Below, piece after piece: positions 24,840-38,000 of a DNA stretch of 64,000 bases. Numbering within the stretch: the first letter of the stretch is position 1; every line of letters begins with the position of its first letter. This stretch comes from Limnoperna fortunei (taxonomy: Eukaryota > Mollusca > Bivalvia > Mytilida > Modiolidae). The stretch covers positions 34,297,080 to 34,361,079 of the forward strand of contig OX104115.1 in NCBI GenBank assembly GCA_944474755.1. The letters run 5' to 3'. Under the pieces are notes generated by a model that ran no database searches, was not told the origin of the DNA, and worked only from the letters and a program-made list of their open reading frames with translations. Both the position numbers and the translations under genes were made by a program.

Positions 24840-27278
24840 GGATCACGTGAACCATAAATCTGGCATTTATGGAAAAATGTATTTACTCCAATCATCCAAT
24901 AGAAATGAAATGAGGACGTCTTACATTTTATATTAGATTATAGACATTAGCTCAGTTGTTAAAAAAAAAACTATGAACGTGGCAAACTTTGAATGTTTAG
25001 ACGACTGTATCTTAACGTATTTCTAAAAGTGGTTGGTTTCGTGTACTTTAGATAGCAAATGCATTTTACTTATAGCACTATAAAAACAGTTATAAAAAAG
25101 ACTTTATAAATTTAAGTTTCAGCAGAGGTCCAATTATATGATTTCAGTCGGCAGCTTTAAGGATGTTGCATCATTGTAGGGACTCTTCCTTCAGGATACA
25201 AAGCGTTTCCAATTTTTATTTGCTCAGCCGCCTAAAAATCAAAATTTGTATGTGTTACCTGCAAAAGTTACAACTAAAAAATCCTAATATAAATTATATT
25301 CGTCAAAACTGATTTAAATGCAAGGCGACATTTTAAATTTCGTCCGCTAATTTTTGTTTTTAATAATTTTAACAAAAAACTTATTAAAAGGGTTTGGCCT
25401 ACCAGACTTGAAATAAGTATGAGTGATACTTACATGGCAACTGATGTTAAAGTAAGCTTGTTTTACAGTTACGCTAACCTACATACTTTGGTAAATGTGT
25501 ATGCAGGTTTAGGAGATCTAACAACTGTCTGCACATATTCACTGAATGTACATGCCCCAGCACCATAAAACATTGTTTTGCTAAGCATGAGAATTTTCGC
25601 AATTACCATGACAACAAAGGGAAAGGAAAGATTTATTTAGTTGAAATTATATTAAACAAAATCCTCAGCAAAGAAACTGTTTATGGCGATGGGCCCAGAT
25701 ACTACTATAAACGATAAAATAATTGATGAATCGTTCAAAATTGACCATTTTTGTAGTATTGATGATGAACCACCAGGAAACAAATGGTAAGAAAATCTAC
25801 GCACAGGAATAGGAGGTCAGATATCACTTAAACAGTTGGCAACTTTATCAAATAAATTAAGTATGCGGTTAAACAGGATATGTGGAGTCCGCTTAATATG
25901 CAAAAATACATCCACATATCAAATATCACACCATATATACACGAAGCACGAGTCCGGCGTCCATTGTAGCTAATTTTCTATATCTATTATGTGCTTGTAC
26001 ACCTTGATGCAAAAAACTGCATAAGAAATATATAATACCCTGCTCCAGTTCTTCTTTAAACCGCTTAATCTAAAATTTTATCATGCACATATGTAAGTTA
26101 TATGTCTTTCTCTTATATGTCTTGTATGTTACAAAAACATTTTGCTACATTCAAACCTTCATACAATGCAATACATTTTTCTTCAGTTTAATAAAAATCA
26201 GATAATGGATTCATGAGCATATTCTCTTACAAAAGCATTAACATCTGACGAGTTAAATAAATGCTCCAGACCTTTGAATTTGTCACATCAAACTTCATGG
26301 TGAGTAAACAAGTATTATTTTGAGCTAATGCTTTTTCATGAATAAAACGTTATACAAACTTGAAGGAGTCGGAGAGCTCTAAAATGATCCCACAAAAAAT
26401 TGCATGAATATATCAACAAAGCTAAAAAATACTGCTGAAATAAATTGACACGCACACACAACAAAAACAGTATACCCTTATGGGGATTGGAGATATAATA
26501 CAAATATATTGTCTCCTCTTTAAGATGTCGTATCTTTAAAATATCTATTTATTTAACATAATATATTCACAGATAGAGGTACACGGTGAAGCGTTTTTAC
26601 GTCATTTAAGATGATATAAAATTTGAAAATTTGTCATTAAATATACACTCTACAAGGCTAAATTAGTTCCACCTCCCCACAAATGTAAGAATCATGTCTC
26701 GCACCATAGAATTAAGGATGATTTGTTATTAGAAAAGCTTGTTAAAAAAATAAAATGTGTCCATAACGCTATTATGACATACACAAATTCTTTTGAGTAT
26801 CAATACGTATGAAAAGTTTATAAAATTGTACGGATCATACGAATGGGACACATTTTTATGAGATATTTACTAGTGGGTAAGAGTAATTAGGAGCGATTTA
26901 CAGTTTATTATTATAGGAGTTAATGAAATGTATTTATGGCAAAAATCTGATATATTCTGAGTTACTATGAAAAAGTTGTGACATTTTATGAGCTGCTTAT
27001 GAGTGGTACGAGTATATATCGGACTGTTACTATTCATTTAAGCTTTTACGATGTAAATTATTATTTGACAACGTATAATTACGAATAGTTGCTAGTAATT
27101 TACGAGAATTTGCGAGTCGTTAAGTTTTTTGCAAAACATGTGTGCAATTCGCTATGTATCAATGTAACAATTTGTTAATATTTTACAAAATTGCAGTTCA
27201 TTGCCTATGCCAATATTTCCATTATTCTGCTACCCAAAGTGTCCGCCATTCTCTTCTATATTTTCATAGATTGTTTTT

Positions 27279-27535
27279 TGTTTCAATGGTGTTTTAACGC
27301 CACTTTCAGCAAGTTTTCAGCTATTTCATGGCGTCCAGTTTTTATTGGAGAAGGAAGCCAGAGTACCCGAAGAGAACCCCCGACCTGCGGTAGGAAAACT
27401 GGTAATCCTTGTCAATTAAGATTGGAGTCGAGTACACCCTGCCTGCAGTGAGAATCGAACCCGCAATCTCAGTGTTGACAGACCGCGTGATCAATAGTAG
27501 ACGAACTACCTTGACCACTCGGCCACCGAGGCCCC
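27279..27535 (-). mobile_element. tRNA-derived SINE (duplicated copy)
   Basis: The same SINE insertion as at 23,866-24,122, carried along by the 3.4-kb duplication. It is not an independent insertion. Confidence 0.8.
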
Positions 27536-28221
27536 TATTTTCATAGAAACCTTTAACTATATAATTGATTCATTGATTAAAGAGGAGATTTTAATAGTAT
27601 CTATGTAAAATAAAAGTAGTGGCAATCGTCTTGAATCACGTAAATGGGGTGCCTGTGGAATAACATATTGCAAGGAAGCACACATAAGGTTTCTTTCAAT
27701 AATAAATAAACTGTAGAAACATTCTCAGTCATCTTGAATGCCACTGTGGTATCATTCTTCAAATGAACAAGCTAAGGACCTGCTGATAAAACGATTAATG
27801 CAACCTTGAAGAACGACTGAATATATCTCAAACAAAATGATGTACTGACAGACAGCTTAGATTCTGTAAACCTGTTAAGGTTGATATAAGCTGATATAAA
27901 ATGTTTACATTAGTTCTTTTTAAGTTTATTAAATAAAGTTTTAAAACTTAAAAAAAATTATTTGTCACAAAACTATACACATTACAAACCAATTATAGAA
28001 TACATTTGTGCATAACATTTCCAACGCGCATGAAAGTACCCTTTTTTCCGTCAAACAACAACTTTTACATCGTGATGTTCTATAGACGACTATCCATTTT
28101 TAAGACTCCATTGTCTCAACATCCAATCTGAACGCCCGAAATAAGAAGGTTAAACCAGAACGTTGTTACGTTGTTACTATAACAACAATTTTTTCATACA
28201 GTTTGATTGGATGACCCAACG

Positions 28222-28255
28222 AGTACAGATGTGTGCACGTGTTTTCATCTGTACT
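28222..28255. repeat. short palindrome within a dispersed segment, copy 2
   Basis: The same palindrome, present because the 3.4-kb unit is duplicated. Confidence 0.55.
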
Positions 28256-30577
28256 GGATCACGTGAACCATAAATCTGGCATTTATGGAAAAATGTATTT
28301 ACTCCAATCATCCAATAGAAATGAAATGAGGACGTCTTACATTTTATATTAGATTATAGACATTAGCTCAGTTGTTAAAAAAAAAACTATGAACGTGGCA
28401 AACTTTGAATGTTTAGACGACTGTATCTTAACGTATTTCTAAAAGTGGTTGGTTTCGTGTACTTTAGATAGCAAATGCATTTTACTTATAGCACTATAAA
28501 AACAGTTATAAAAAAGACTTTATAAATTTAAGTTTCAGCAGAGGTCCAATTATATGATTTCAGTCGGCAGCTTTAAGGATGTTGCATCATTGTAGGGACT
28601 CTTCCTTCAGGATACAAAGCGTTTCCAATTTTTATTTGCTCAGCCGCCTAAAAATCAAAATTTGTATGTGTTACCTGCAAAAGTTACAACTAAAAAATCC
28701 TAATATAAATTATATTCGTCAAAACTGATTTAAATGCAAGGCGACATTTTAAATTTCGTCCGCTAATTTTTGTTTTTAATAATTTTAACAAAAAACTTAT
28801 TAAAAGGGTTTGGCCTACCAGACTTGAAATAAGTATGAGTGATACTTACATGGCAACTGATGTTAAAGTAAGCTTGTTTAACAGTTACGCTAACCTACAT
28901 ACTTTGGTAAATGTGTATGCAGGTTTAGGAGATCTAACAACTGTCTGCACATATTCACTGAATGTACATGCCCCAGCACCATAAAACATTGTTTTGCTAA
29001 GCATGAGAATTTTCGCAATTACCATGACAACAAAGGGAAAGGAAAGATTTATTTAGTTGAAATTATATTAAACAAAATCCTCAGCAAAGAAACTGTTTAT
29101 GGCGATGGGCCCAGATACTACTATAAACGATAAAATAATTGATGAATCGTTCAAAATTGACCATTTTTGTAGTATTGATGATGAACCACCAGGAAACAAA
29201 TGGTAAGAAAATCTACGCACAGGAATAGGAGGTCAGATATCACTTAAACAGTTGGCAACTTTATCAAATAAATTAAGTATGCGGTTAAACAGGATATGTG
29301 GAGTCCGCTTAATATGCAAAAATACATCCACATATCAAATATCACACCATATATACACGAAGCACGAGTCCGGCGTCCATTGTAGCTAATTTTCTATATC
29401 TATTATGTGCTTGTACACCTTGATGCAAAAAACTGCATAAGAAATATATAATACCCTGCTCCAGTTCTTCTTTAAACCGCTTAATCTAAAATTTTATCAT
29501 GCACATATGTAAGTTATATGCCTTTCTCTTATATGTCTTGTATGTTACAAAAACATTTTGCTACATTCAAACCTTCATACAATGCAATACATTTTTCTTC
29601 AGTTTAATAAAAATCAGATAATGGATTCATGAGCATATTCTCTTACAAAAGCATTAACATCTGACGAGTTAAATAAATGCTCCAGACCTTTGAATTTGTC
29701 ACATCAAACTTCATGGTGAGTAAACAAGTATTATTTTGAGCTAATGCTTTTTCATGAATAAAACGTTATACAAACTTGAAGGAGTCGGAGAGCTCTAAAA
29801 TGATCCCACAAAAAATTGCATGAATATATCAACAAAGCTAAAAAATACTGCTGAAATAAATTGACACGCACACACAACAAAAACAGTATACCCTTATGGG
29901 GATTGGAGATATAATACAAATATATTGTCTCCTCTTTAAGATGTCGTATCTTTAAAATATCTATTTATTTAACATAATATATTCACAGATAGAGGTACAC
30001 GGTGAAGCGTTTTTACGTCATTTAAGATGATATAAAATTTGAAAATTTGTCATTAAATATACACTCTACAAGGCTAAATTAGTTCCACCTCCCCACAAAT
30101 GTAAGAATCATGTCTCGCACCATAGAATTAAGGATGATTTGTTATTAGAAAAGCTTGTTAAAAAAATAAAATGTGTCCATAACGCTATTATGACATACAC
30201 AAATTCTTTTGAGTATCAATACGTATGAAAAGTTTATAAAATTGTACGGATCATACGAATGGGACACATTTTTATGAGATATTTACTAGTGGGTAAGAGT
30301 AATTAGGAGCGATTTACAGTTTATTATTATAGGAGTTAATGAAATGTATTTATGGCAAAAATCTGATATATTCTGAGTTACTATGAAAAAGTTGTGACAT
30401 TTTATGAGCTGCTTATGAGTGGTACGAGTATATATCGGACTGTTACTATTCATTTAAGCTTTTACGATGTAAATTATTATTTGACAACGTATAATTACGA
30501 ATAGTTGCTAGTAATTTACGAGAATTTGCGAGTCGTTAAGTTTTTTGCAAAACATGTGTGCAATTCGCTATGTATCA

Positions 30578-31500
30578 TCATTCGATAATTGATGTCAAGC
30601 AAAGGCAACAAGGCATACCAAATAAACGTATTGAAATTATGTCAAAGATTTCTACAATTGCGGGCTGTAGCTATGGTTGTTATAAGGGCGAGAGCGGCCT
30701 TGACTGCCTTCCTCTTTGGAGCCATGCTTGGAAATTGTGTATGTAAAATCAATTTTTGTAACGTCTTTTTAAGAACTGAAATAGACTGTTCGATTTATTA
30801 CTTTTATACCGTTCCGTACACATACGCGGCGTGCATATGTAATCTTTGACATGTCAAAAATTGCATCAAAGTTTGTGCATTCTCACGAGTGTCTGCAAGT
30901 TGCGACCAATTATTAAGGTTTACCAACCAATGATGTATGTATGCATGCAATTGTTTACGATTTGTCGATCTGTAAGGCCTCGTAAATATGCGTGTATTTG
31001 AAAGAGTATCAGAGGCAAATGCTATGTCGTTATATTACCTGAACTAAACAAACAAAGTCTTTATATAAACTATTAATACATTGAAATAATGAAATATTGG
31101 TATGAGATCTAAAATTTACAAAATATTGGTTGTGTCCTGAAACCCCTTAAATGGATTGCACTAAAAACGTTTTCGTAAATATTATAATCTAATGGTAGTA
31201 TACAATATGCAAGATTACTCCATTTCTACCTTTCCAACATTATAAGTTGGATGCCTTATTAAAATAGCTAAACAATGCTGAAAATGGCATTACATCACTA
31301 AAGAAATAAATAAACAATCAACTAAACATATTTAAGTGTAGATGAAATTTATATCTAGTCCTATATATTTTGAAACATATTTAGTTTGAAGCAACGTTAA
31401 GAGTCATATAAAACAATGCAGACCGCAACTGCGTTACTCAAACATCATTTAGGCAAACTAGAAAACACAACTATTTACAGATTATTCACTAATCATAAAG
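30578..31500. other. no gene recognised
   Basis: Directly right of the duplication, an open plus-strand stretch at about 30,592-30,729 ends at TTGT/GTATGTAA, a good splice donor. It reads as a basic and hydrophobic peptide with ARAALTAFLFGAMLGNC. It could be an exon, but no partner exon or domain was found. Confidence 0.3.
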
Positions 31501-31571
31501 GGGCCTCGGTGGCAGAGTGGTCAAGGTAGTTCATCTACTATTGATCACGCGGTCTGTCAACACTGAGATTG
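31501..31571 (+). mobile_element. SINE head fragment
   Basis: GGGCCTCGGTGGCAGAGTGG and the next 50 bases match the heads of the other SINEs through CACTGAGATT. The sequence then changes to unrelated DNA before the B box. It is a truncated or chimeric copy lacking the B box. Confidence 0.7.
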
Positions 31572-31970
31572 GTGATGAGTTGGTAGTGGCGATGAGTCGT
31601 CCTGTTACCACTGTGAAGATGTAGTATTATATTCTATTATGAAAGCCCAAGCAAGAAATTTGAAGTCGAATTATCTCTGACATTTTGTGTTTACGTTAGC
31701 AATTGAAATTTAATCCACCTTATATGATATTTGTTATCTGTTGAGCAAAGATCTACATTGCCAATTCCTAATTCACAATTTTAGTGTAATGAACTAACAT
31801 GGTGTCATCTCGGTAGCATGGAAAGGGGACGTTGGACACGCTTTAATTTCTGAAGAATTTATTAAAAGCTATATTAGTTTAAATGTAGAATATGAAACAA
31901 TGTACGACAAGTGCATACCTCTTGAACATCGTTAATAACAAAAATATCTTTCTTTTTCTTAGGCCTATCC
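31572..31970. other. no gene seen
   Basis: AT-rich spacer between the SINE head fragment and the microsatellite. Nothing recognisable. Confidence 0.4.
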
Positions 31971-32110
<140 letters not shown>

Positions 32111-34156
32111 GTCGTGCTTTACTTTATTGATGTGATTGCACAGTGACATTTTTTGCATCTGTTAGTTGTTTATATTTACGGTATATATTTTTAAAAAATA
32201 GAAAAAATCAAAATATAGGTATTATGAACAAGAAAACCATATCGATAAGGTACATTGTTGTGTTATTAATCTAAATAATTGTTTCAATGCACGTGTTAAA
32301 ACGGGAACTAATCAGTGGACAGGAATTAGTTTACAACGCGTCGATTCTTCATTTGATTCAAGATCAGAACAACGTTTCGGAGATTTTGGAAAATCTGTAT
32401 AGTTACGATAATAAAATATTGCGGTTCGCTCCCCAGTTGTTTACGTCCCCAACATTAATTGAGTGTGTATCATGGCTTGTGGGCATAATGTGACTTTCAA
32501 AGTTAAAGAAAATAAAGTCGAAAAATCGTATTCAATTTTAGTAGAGAAAAAACCCTTCCGGTCAAGTTTTAAATAATTTATATCAATATAATTTAAAATA
32601 TTTTATATTTATTATGTAGAAATTGTTATTATCTTTCAGAATCCGTTTAAATTACATCGATATGTTTATCCGTTCGAAAGTTATAGGCAAAAATATACCA
32701 AAAAACCCTTCCGGTTTTTCCTCCCTTCCGCAGACTATGGTCTCCCGAACCATATTCTAGTTTGACAAAATCAAAGTGAATCAGAAATGTTTTTAAACGT
32801 ACAATATATTATTGGAATGCTAGAAAACTAATTAAGCTGATTTACTAGATATTTATCAAATCTGGAGATCATAGTGTAAAAGCACGAACATATTAATATT
32901 TAAAACAATTATTGACATTCTATAAATACATGCTGTTGAATTGTTAATGAATTTCCATTAAAGTATTTTACAAATTACATGTATTCAGTGTAGCATTCCA
33001 AAATGTCTAAAGTAGAGCATCTCTATAAAGTAGCAGTATTATTTAACAAGGTTTACAGTCATATGTGTTTAAGCTGCATTGGTACTTCACATACTTGTGT
33101 TATTGCATTTTGAAAAATTACAGGTTGTAATAAGTTTTACTTTAAAAAAGTGGGGGCTATCTTAGGAATTTGTGAAAAAGATTTAAAAGGAAATGGTTTG
33201 TAAATGTTACAGTCCACACGAATATTGTCAGATTTGACACTTCAAATGGAAGTTTGCTCTAGCTCTAGATACCTTTTTTTTCTTTGTTGATAAATATTAT
33301 ATCGGTACGAACATATGATTGCACAAATTTTCCCAAATTTTGAATCCAGTACAAAGTGATCATTACATACACCTATTACTTACCTGTTCTGTGTAATACA
33401 CTACCGTTTTCATCAGCGTACCAACTCAAATATTCTGCAGTAATGAAAAGGGGTGGTCTTTCTCTTTCTCTATAAATTGTTGTGATGACCTGGTATTATA
33501 AAAATGTTCAAGGATTTCTTTCCTATTTTTCTGTTTGTTTTGTGGTAGTCTTTTTTTTCATTAAACAATGGTTTTGTTGTCTTTGACTTATCGTTTCCTG
33601 AATACCCCTCGTTATATTTGATTCTATGTCCTTTATATATTCCGTTTACATATCCTTTACTAAAACATTTGTGTTACCCATAGACAGAGTCTCTTGTTTG
33701 TACATACATTGTAACGTGTCAGTTGTGCTGCACAGTTGTTTCTCTGGCTTTTGCCAATGCATATTATTGATTGTCAAAAAGACTATTTTGCTACTTAAAT
33801 GCAAGAAAACTTACCCTCAAGTAAAACAATGCATATTTCTCTCTTCGTATTTAAGACGCGCTTTCGCTTGCACAAAATTGTTTGTCGTATATTACACTGC
33901 ATTACTCGAAGGTAAGTATACAGTTTTGATTACGTTTAAAAAAAAACCTTACAATTTAGAATGCAAAAAGAAGTAAACAAATAAGAAATCTGTGATATTT
34001 GGGGATGCTGATAAAAAAGATAGCTTAAAGCCACTACTTTATAAGCTAAAACTAAATTCGTAACCAACAAGGACTCCGACAAGACGACCATCAAATAATT
34101 TTTTCCGAGTTGTTTTATGAGCATAACAATTATACCAATGTTATCAATAAACTTAC
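32111..34156. other. no gene recognised
   Basis: A 68-codon plus-strand frame at 32,287-32,493 has a balanced composition and several CpG but no known domain. The motif AACCCTTCCGGT occurs twice (about 32.55 and 32.70 kb). Part of this interval may be intron of the minus-strand gene whose first coding exon ends at 34,157; no further exon was found. Confidence 0.3.
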
Positions 34157-34511
34157 CATCGAAATAAAAGGAATCAAGATCTTCCTCGCTTAGGTCCTGG
34201 ACTTCTAAGGGAGTTGCACATCTCATATTACCGATCTGAGATTGCGACATCCGTCTTGGAGCTGTCAGGAACATAGTCGTCTCCTTTCCGTTAGTATCGT
34301 CACTTTTAGGTTTATTTCCATTGTTATTATTGTTCTGTTTATCACTGATATGACTGCCTATGATGGATTCCTTACCGACATGTATACTTGGTATCACAGA
34401 TTTTGAACGTTCTATTATGACGTGTTTTTGATTAGGTACAGATCTTACACTATGTGCACTGTGGCGCATTGTCAATGCGCTGTGAGGATTGAATTTCACT
34501 GATGACGCCAT
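34157..34511 (-). CDS. first coding exon of an unrecognised gene
   Basis: Minus-strand ATG at 34,511 opens a 118-codon stretch that ends at a perfect donor (GATG/GTAAGTTT) in phase 1. The peptide is polar and looks disordered: Ser-rich start, a run of Asn near residue 60, then TAPRRMSQSQIGNMRC and an acidic segment DLSEEDLDSFYF. No domain is recognised. Translation past the donor becomes hydrophobic and stops, as expected for intron. Following exons should lie at lower coordinates but were not identified. A cytoplasmic or nuclear regulatory protein is possible but not shown. Confidence 0.5.
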
Positions 34512-35987
34512 TGTTTTAAGATTTGCAGACTGTAATTATCCGTATTTCTTAAAATTGAAACACAAACCACCTAGTCCTGTCTAAATGTGAAATTTACAAC
34601 CTGAAAACAAGAATGCTATTAATTATAAAGATGTCTATTTCGATGAATATCAATTTAATCTAGGGTGAAGATGCAGAAAAATAAGGATGCGTCATATTCT
34701 GATATAAAGACCAGCTTTTGCAATGCCAACGAAGCCGTGTTAAAATTATAATAAATTTAGTTCTCACAAGTTGTTGGTTTTATTTGATTGAACTATTTAT
34801 CACCTCCATATTTATTGTTATAGCTATTAATTATAAGTTCTTTTTATTTTTAGTCTGAATTCTGAAATTTGCATGACTTCACATCTATGTACATTTTATC
34901 AGGGACATATACTAACGGGACGTCACTAACCTTCTATGCCTAAGGATACTAACGCATTTAGCTAGCACTTTGGTCGGCGTTAATTTAAGTATTTAAGAAG
35001 GAAAATAAGAATAACTTAATTTGACATTTAAGGCATCCAAAAAGAGCTGCATTATCAGCAATAACAATGATTCCAGTGTTATGAAAGCTAATCGTAGGAT
35101 GCTATCATTAGTTTCAGCTCCGTTCCATACTCCGTAACACTACGCTAATGATATCACCACCTCTTCTACATACGCTGAAGATTTTCCTTTAAACCTCGCC
35201 CACTACTCGGTCCAAATTATAGAAATACCAAGAAAAATCAGTCTTTCACGCTGCACAATTGTTTTTAACCCTATTTAAGCGAAATTACATTTATAATTTG
35301 AAAAGTAATTAAGGTTAAAATAGTTTTTTTTTATTCCGGAATTTGCAGATAATACACAATTTAGATAATCTCGAAATAAACATGAAAACGATTTTCAATG
35401 TTTAGTTAACATAAATCAGTGTATTCAGTGTGAATGAAATACTATTTAAAATGTGAAAGCAATTGATTAATTGTCAGTTTGTTTGGTTTTATCCTATTTT
35501 ATAGAGGCTAAAAACACAATAAATATGGGAGGAACTATAAATTGGTGAATGTTGACGTAGAATGTTATGTGGACGCTGTTTTAGAGATTGAATCAAATCT
35601 TGTTCGGTACGGTGTGATCGGATCACTGAAACTTCAACTTCTAACACATTTATGGAAAAACACCAGCTAAAATCTAGTTTTAAGTAGTCGAATATACAAG
35701 ATTATATAATGTAAATAAATGTATGTAAATATTGAAAAACAAAACAAAACAAACAAAAATAGAATGGTTGGAATCGCTCTAAAGGATAGCACGTTCTGGA
35801 ATGTGCAAATTGCATATGGAAACGGATCGGATCGGATACTGTGAATATCAGACGTGGTACAGAAATATCGGACGATTAAACTAGAAGAGACATGGCCCGT
35901 TAGTATATAATGTCCATGAGTGTATTAACTGTACTGCCGTTAAATATGTTTTCTTACTTTAATATGCCGCTTCAAGGAAGATATTTA
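34512..35987. other. no gene seen
   Basis: AT-rich sequence upstream of the 34.5-kb exon. Promoter elements for that gene should be here but none could be singled out. Confidence 0.4.
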
Positions 35988-36134
35988 AGAAATAATTCAC
36001 GGAGGCTGTGGTTTATCATTGTTTTACCACGGAGTGACCATTTATGTCGTATTATTTTATATTATAAGATAACGACATAAATGGTCATCCCGTGGTAAAA
36101 AAATCATAAATCACAGCTTCCGTGAATTATTTCT
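35988..36134. repeat. foldback element with about 60-bp arms
   Basis: The left arm starts AGAAATAATTCACGGAGGCTG and continues through GTGACCATTTATGTCGT. The right arm is its imperfect reverse complement, ending CTTCCGTGAATTATTTCT. The loop is about 20 bases of A and T. It looks like a hairpin MITE. Its ends (AGAAATAATTCAYG) match the next foldback at 36,463. Confidence 0.75.
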
Positions 36135-36462
36135 ATTCTAATAAGACAATTAGAGTACATTTATAATATTTTCGTACCTATAGAAAACATCATTTCCGCC
36201 ATAAATTGGCCGTTCCGTCAATGTAACACACAATATATTGCAACGGATAATTATAGCGCGTGTCGCTATTTATAAGATTTGTACGTCATATGCAATAGCT
36301 TTCCGATGGGAGTTACAGTTTTGCAATTGGAACAGCCATTTAAAACACACCCTTCTCAGCGCGTGTTGCTCATAGATAAATCTTTTTTTTACCACAGTTG
36401 TGGTCTCAAAGCCTTTAAAGCACGTCATATTAGAATACTGTATTTTTCATAATCACAATCTT

Positions 36463-36613
36463 AATAATTCATGCATTCTATACTTTGTTGATGATTTTAC
36501 ATAGGTGGGCAATAAATTTGTGATATTTTTTTCACTCGCTAACGCTCGGGGGAAAATACTCACGAATATTATACCCACCAACGACAATAAAGTATAGTAT
36601 GCATGAATTATTT
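36463..36613. repeat. foldback element, same terminal motif
   Basis: Arms AATAATTCATGCATTCTATACTTT and AAAGTATAGTATGCATGAATTATTTCT pair with a few mismatches and continue inward with TAGGTGGG and CCCACC. The terminal sequence AATAATTCATG matches the foldback at 35,988-36,134, so both probably belong to one non-autonomous family. Confidence 0.7.
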
Positions 36614-36720
36614 CTATATAAACAATACTGAACAATGGGTTATAAACACAAAAATCTATACCAACATGTCACTTTTTCTTATATACACAGTCACGAACAT
36701 TTGGTAGTGTTTAATGTTTG

Positions 36721-36966
36721 AATGATGTTTAGCGCCACTTTCAGCAATTTTTCAGCTATATCATGGAGTCAAGTTTTTTACGCTTAAGGGGAACTAGATA
36801 CCCGGAGAAAACCCCATTCGGTAAGAAAACGGGCAATCCTTGTAAATTAAGATTGGAGTCGAGTACACCCTTCCAGCAGAGAGACTCTAACCCGTAACCT
36901 CAGTGTTGACAAACCACGTGATCAATAGTAGACAAAGGTACCTTAACCACTCGGCCACCGAGGCCC
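36721..36966 (-). mobile_element. tRNA-derived SINE, diverged
   Basis: Minus-strand head GGGCCTCGGTGGCCGAGTGG with an intact A box. The B-box region is altered to GGTTAGAGTC. The body has CGGGTATCTAGTTCC, and the tail GGCGCTAAACATCATT. It is an older copy than the one at 23,866. Confidence 0.75.
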
Positions 36967-37765
36967 ATATTATTATGGATATTTAAAACAAAAATTTTAA
37001 GGATTGTAGTTTTCGCATACTGGTGTATAGATAATCTTATCGAACTTCGGAGGTTTAGAAGCCAAATTAATATGTATAAATTAGTGCTTTTAATCTGTGT
37101 TATTAACTAAAGTCTAACAAGTGCTGATTTTGAATAATAATAAAAATTAAATAACACTTAAAAGTTTCAAACACTTTTAATAAGATTAAGTAATCGGATT
37201 TTCTCAAATTCAGTTCACCGGTTTACAAACATAATATTATATTTGCTGCGTGACTTTTATTTAGTATTCGACCTTGTTTTGTTATTGTAAACCCCTAAAC
37301 GGTAGCCGTTTAAATTATTCAATACAACAGACGACAGGCTGGTCTGATTTAAGATAACTAGGGTCTTACATGCGTTTTTGGAAAATACCGGGTTATTTTC
37401 CACGAATGATAGAAATTTCCTTGTTTCATTCGTTTCGATTGGATGACACAACGAGTCCAGGTCCAGACGAGTGCGCGTGAGCTCATCTGTACTGGGTTAT
37501 CTGATCAGAAATCGGTAATTTACTGAAGAATTTTTCATTATAAATGATTATAACGAAAAATGTTGTTAAATATTTCCAGATTATTTCGGTCTGTCATCAT
37601 GATATATGATAAAAACGAAAGATTTTGTTAAATATTTCCAGAATATGCAATTTAAGCCCTTCAGTTCACATGCCGCTGAAACAAAATAACGCAGTAACTG
37701 CTTTTTGTCGTTATGTCATTTAAGATACTAAAGTTATGCAATTTATATTGACTGAAGCCATTTTC
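36967..37765. other. no gene; diverged palindromic repeat at 37,437-37,510
   Basis: GATTGGATGACACAACGAGTCCAGG followed by TCATCTGTACTGGGTTA matches the palindromic segment at 24.79-24.85 kb with substitutions, so it is a third, older copy of that dispersed repeat. The rest shows no gene. The interval ends at the Polinton target site. Confidence 0.45.
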
Positions 37766-37771
37766 GTCTAC
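37766..37771. repeat. target site duplication, left (GTCTAC)
   Basis: Identical to the six bases at 53,174-53,179, immediately outside the inverted repeats. Six-base duplications are typical of Polinton integrases. Confidence 0.9.
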
Positions 37772-38000
37772 AGTAGTAGGGTGTGAGCTGTTTTAGTCAA
37801 CCCAAAAACCCAGGGCACCAGGGCACCGACAAATATGGGCATGCCCCGCCCCCTTTCTATACACCGGAAGTGCGTCATCGGAGATTCCATCATCGCGCAA
37901 AACATACGTGTCTCATGACGTCACCGGAAGTACGTGAGTCATCGGAGATTCCATCATCGCGCAAAACCTTATTTGGTCAACCGATTCAATGCGTCATCAC
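37772..38000 (+). repeat. Polinton left terminal inverted repeat
   Basis: Matches the reverse complement of 52,948-53,173 with few differences, from AGTAGTAG to the sequence GGTCAACCGATTC. Inside it, a 40-bp segment (GGAAGTNCGT...CATCGGAGATTCCATCATCG) occurs twice in direct orientation, about 60 bases apart. Confidence 0.92.

Larger units (their letters stand above)
23754..27161. repeat. 3.4-kb tandem duplication, copy 1
   Basis: Runs from ACAATTTGTTAATATT to GCTATGTATCA and recurs almost base for base at 27,167-30,577. The few differences seen are one substitution in GCTTGTTTTACAG, one in ATGTCTTTCTC and a 3-base CAA difference near 24,648. It holds a minus-strand SINE, a palindromic segment and no recognisable gene. 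Near-identity points to a recent event or an assembly duplication. Confidence 0.9.
27167..30577. repeat. 3.4-kb tandem duplication, copy 2
   Basis: Direct second copy, separated from copy 1 by five bases (ATGTA) that also occur at the end of copy 1. The period is 3413-3416 bases. No terminal inverted repeats were seen, so this is a tandem duplication rather than a transposon pair. Confidence 0.9.

Noticed and set aside
23754..30577. Pair of long terminal repeats
   Set aside because: The two 3.4-kb copies are directly adjacent with only five bases between them, so there is no internal retroelement region.
33626..33976. 116-codon plus-strand frame overlapping the 34-kb exon region
   Set aside because: Low-complexity, Cys- and hydrophobic-rich translation of AT-rich DNA, with no domain and no splice context.
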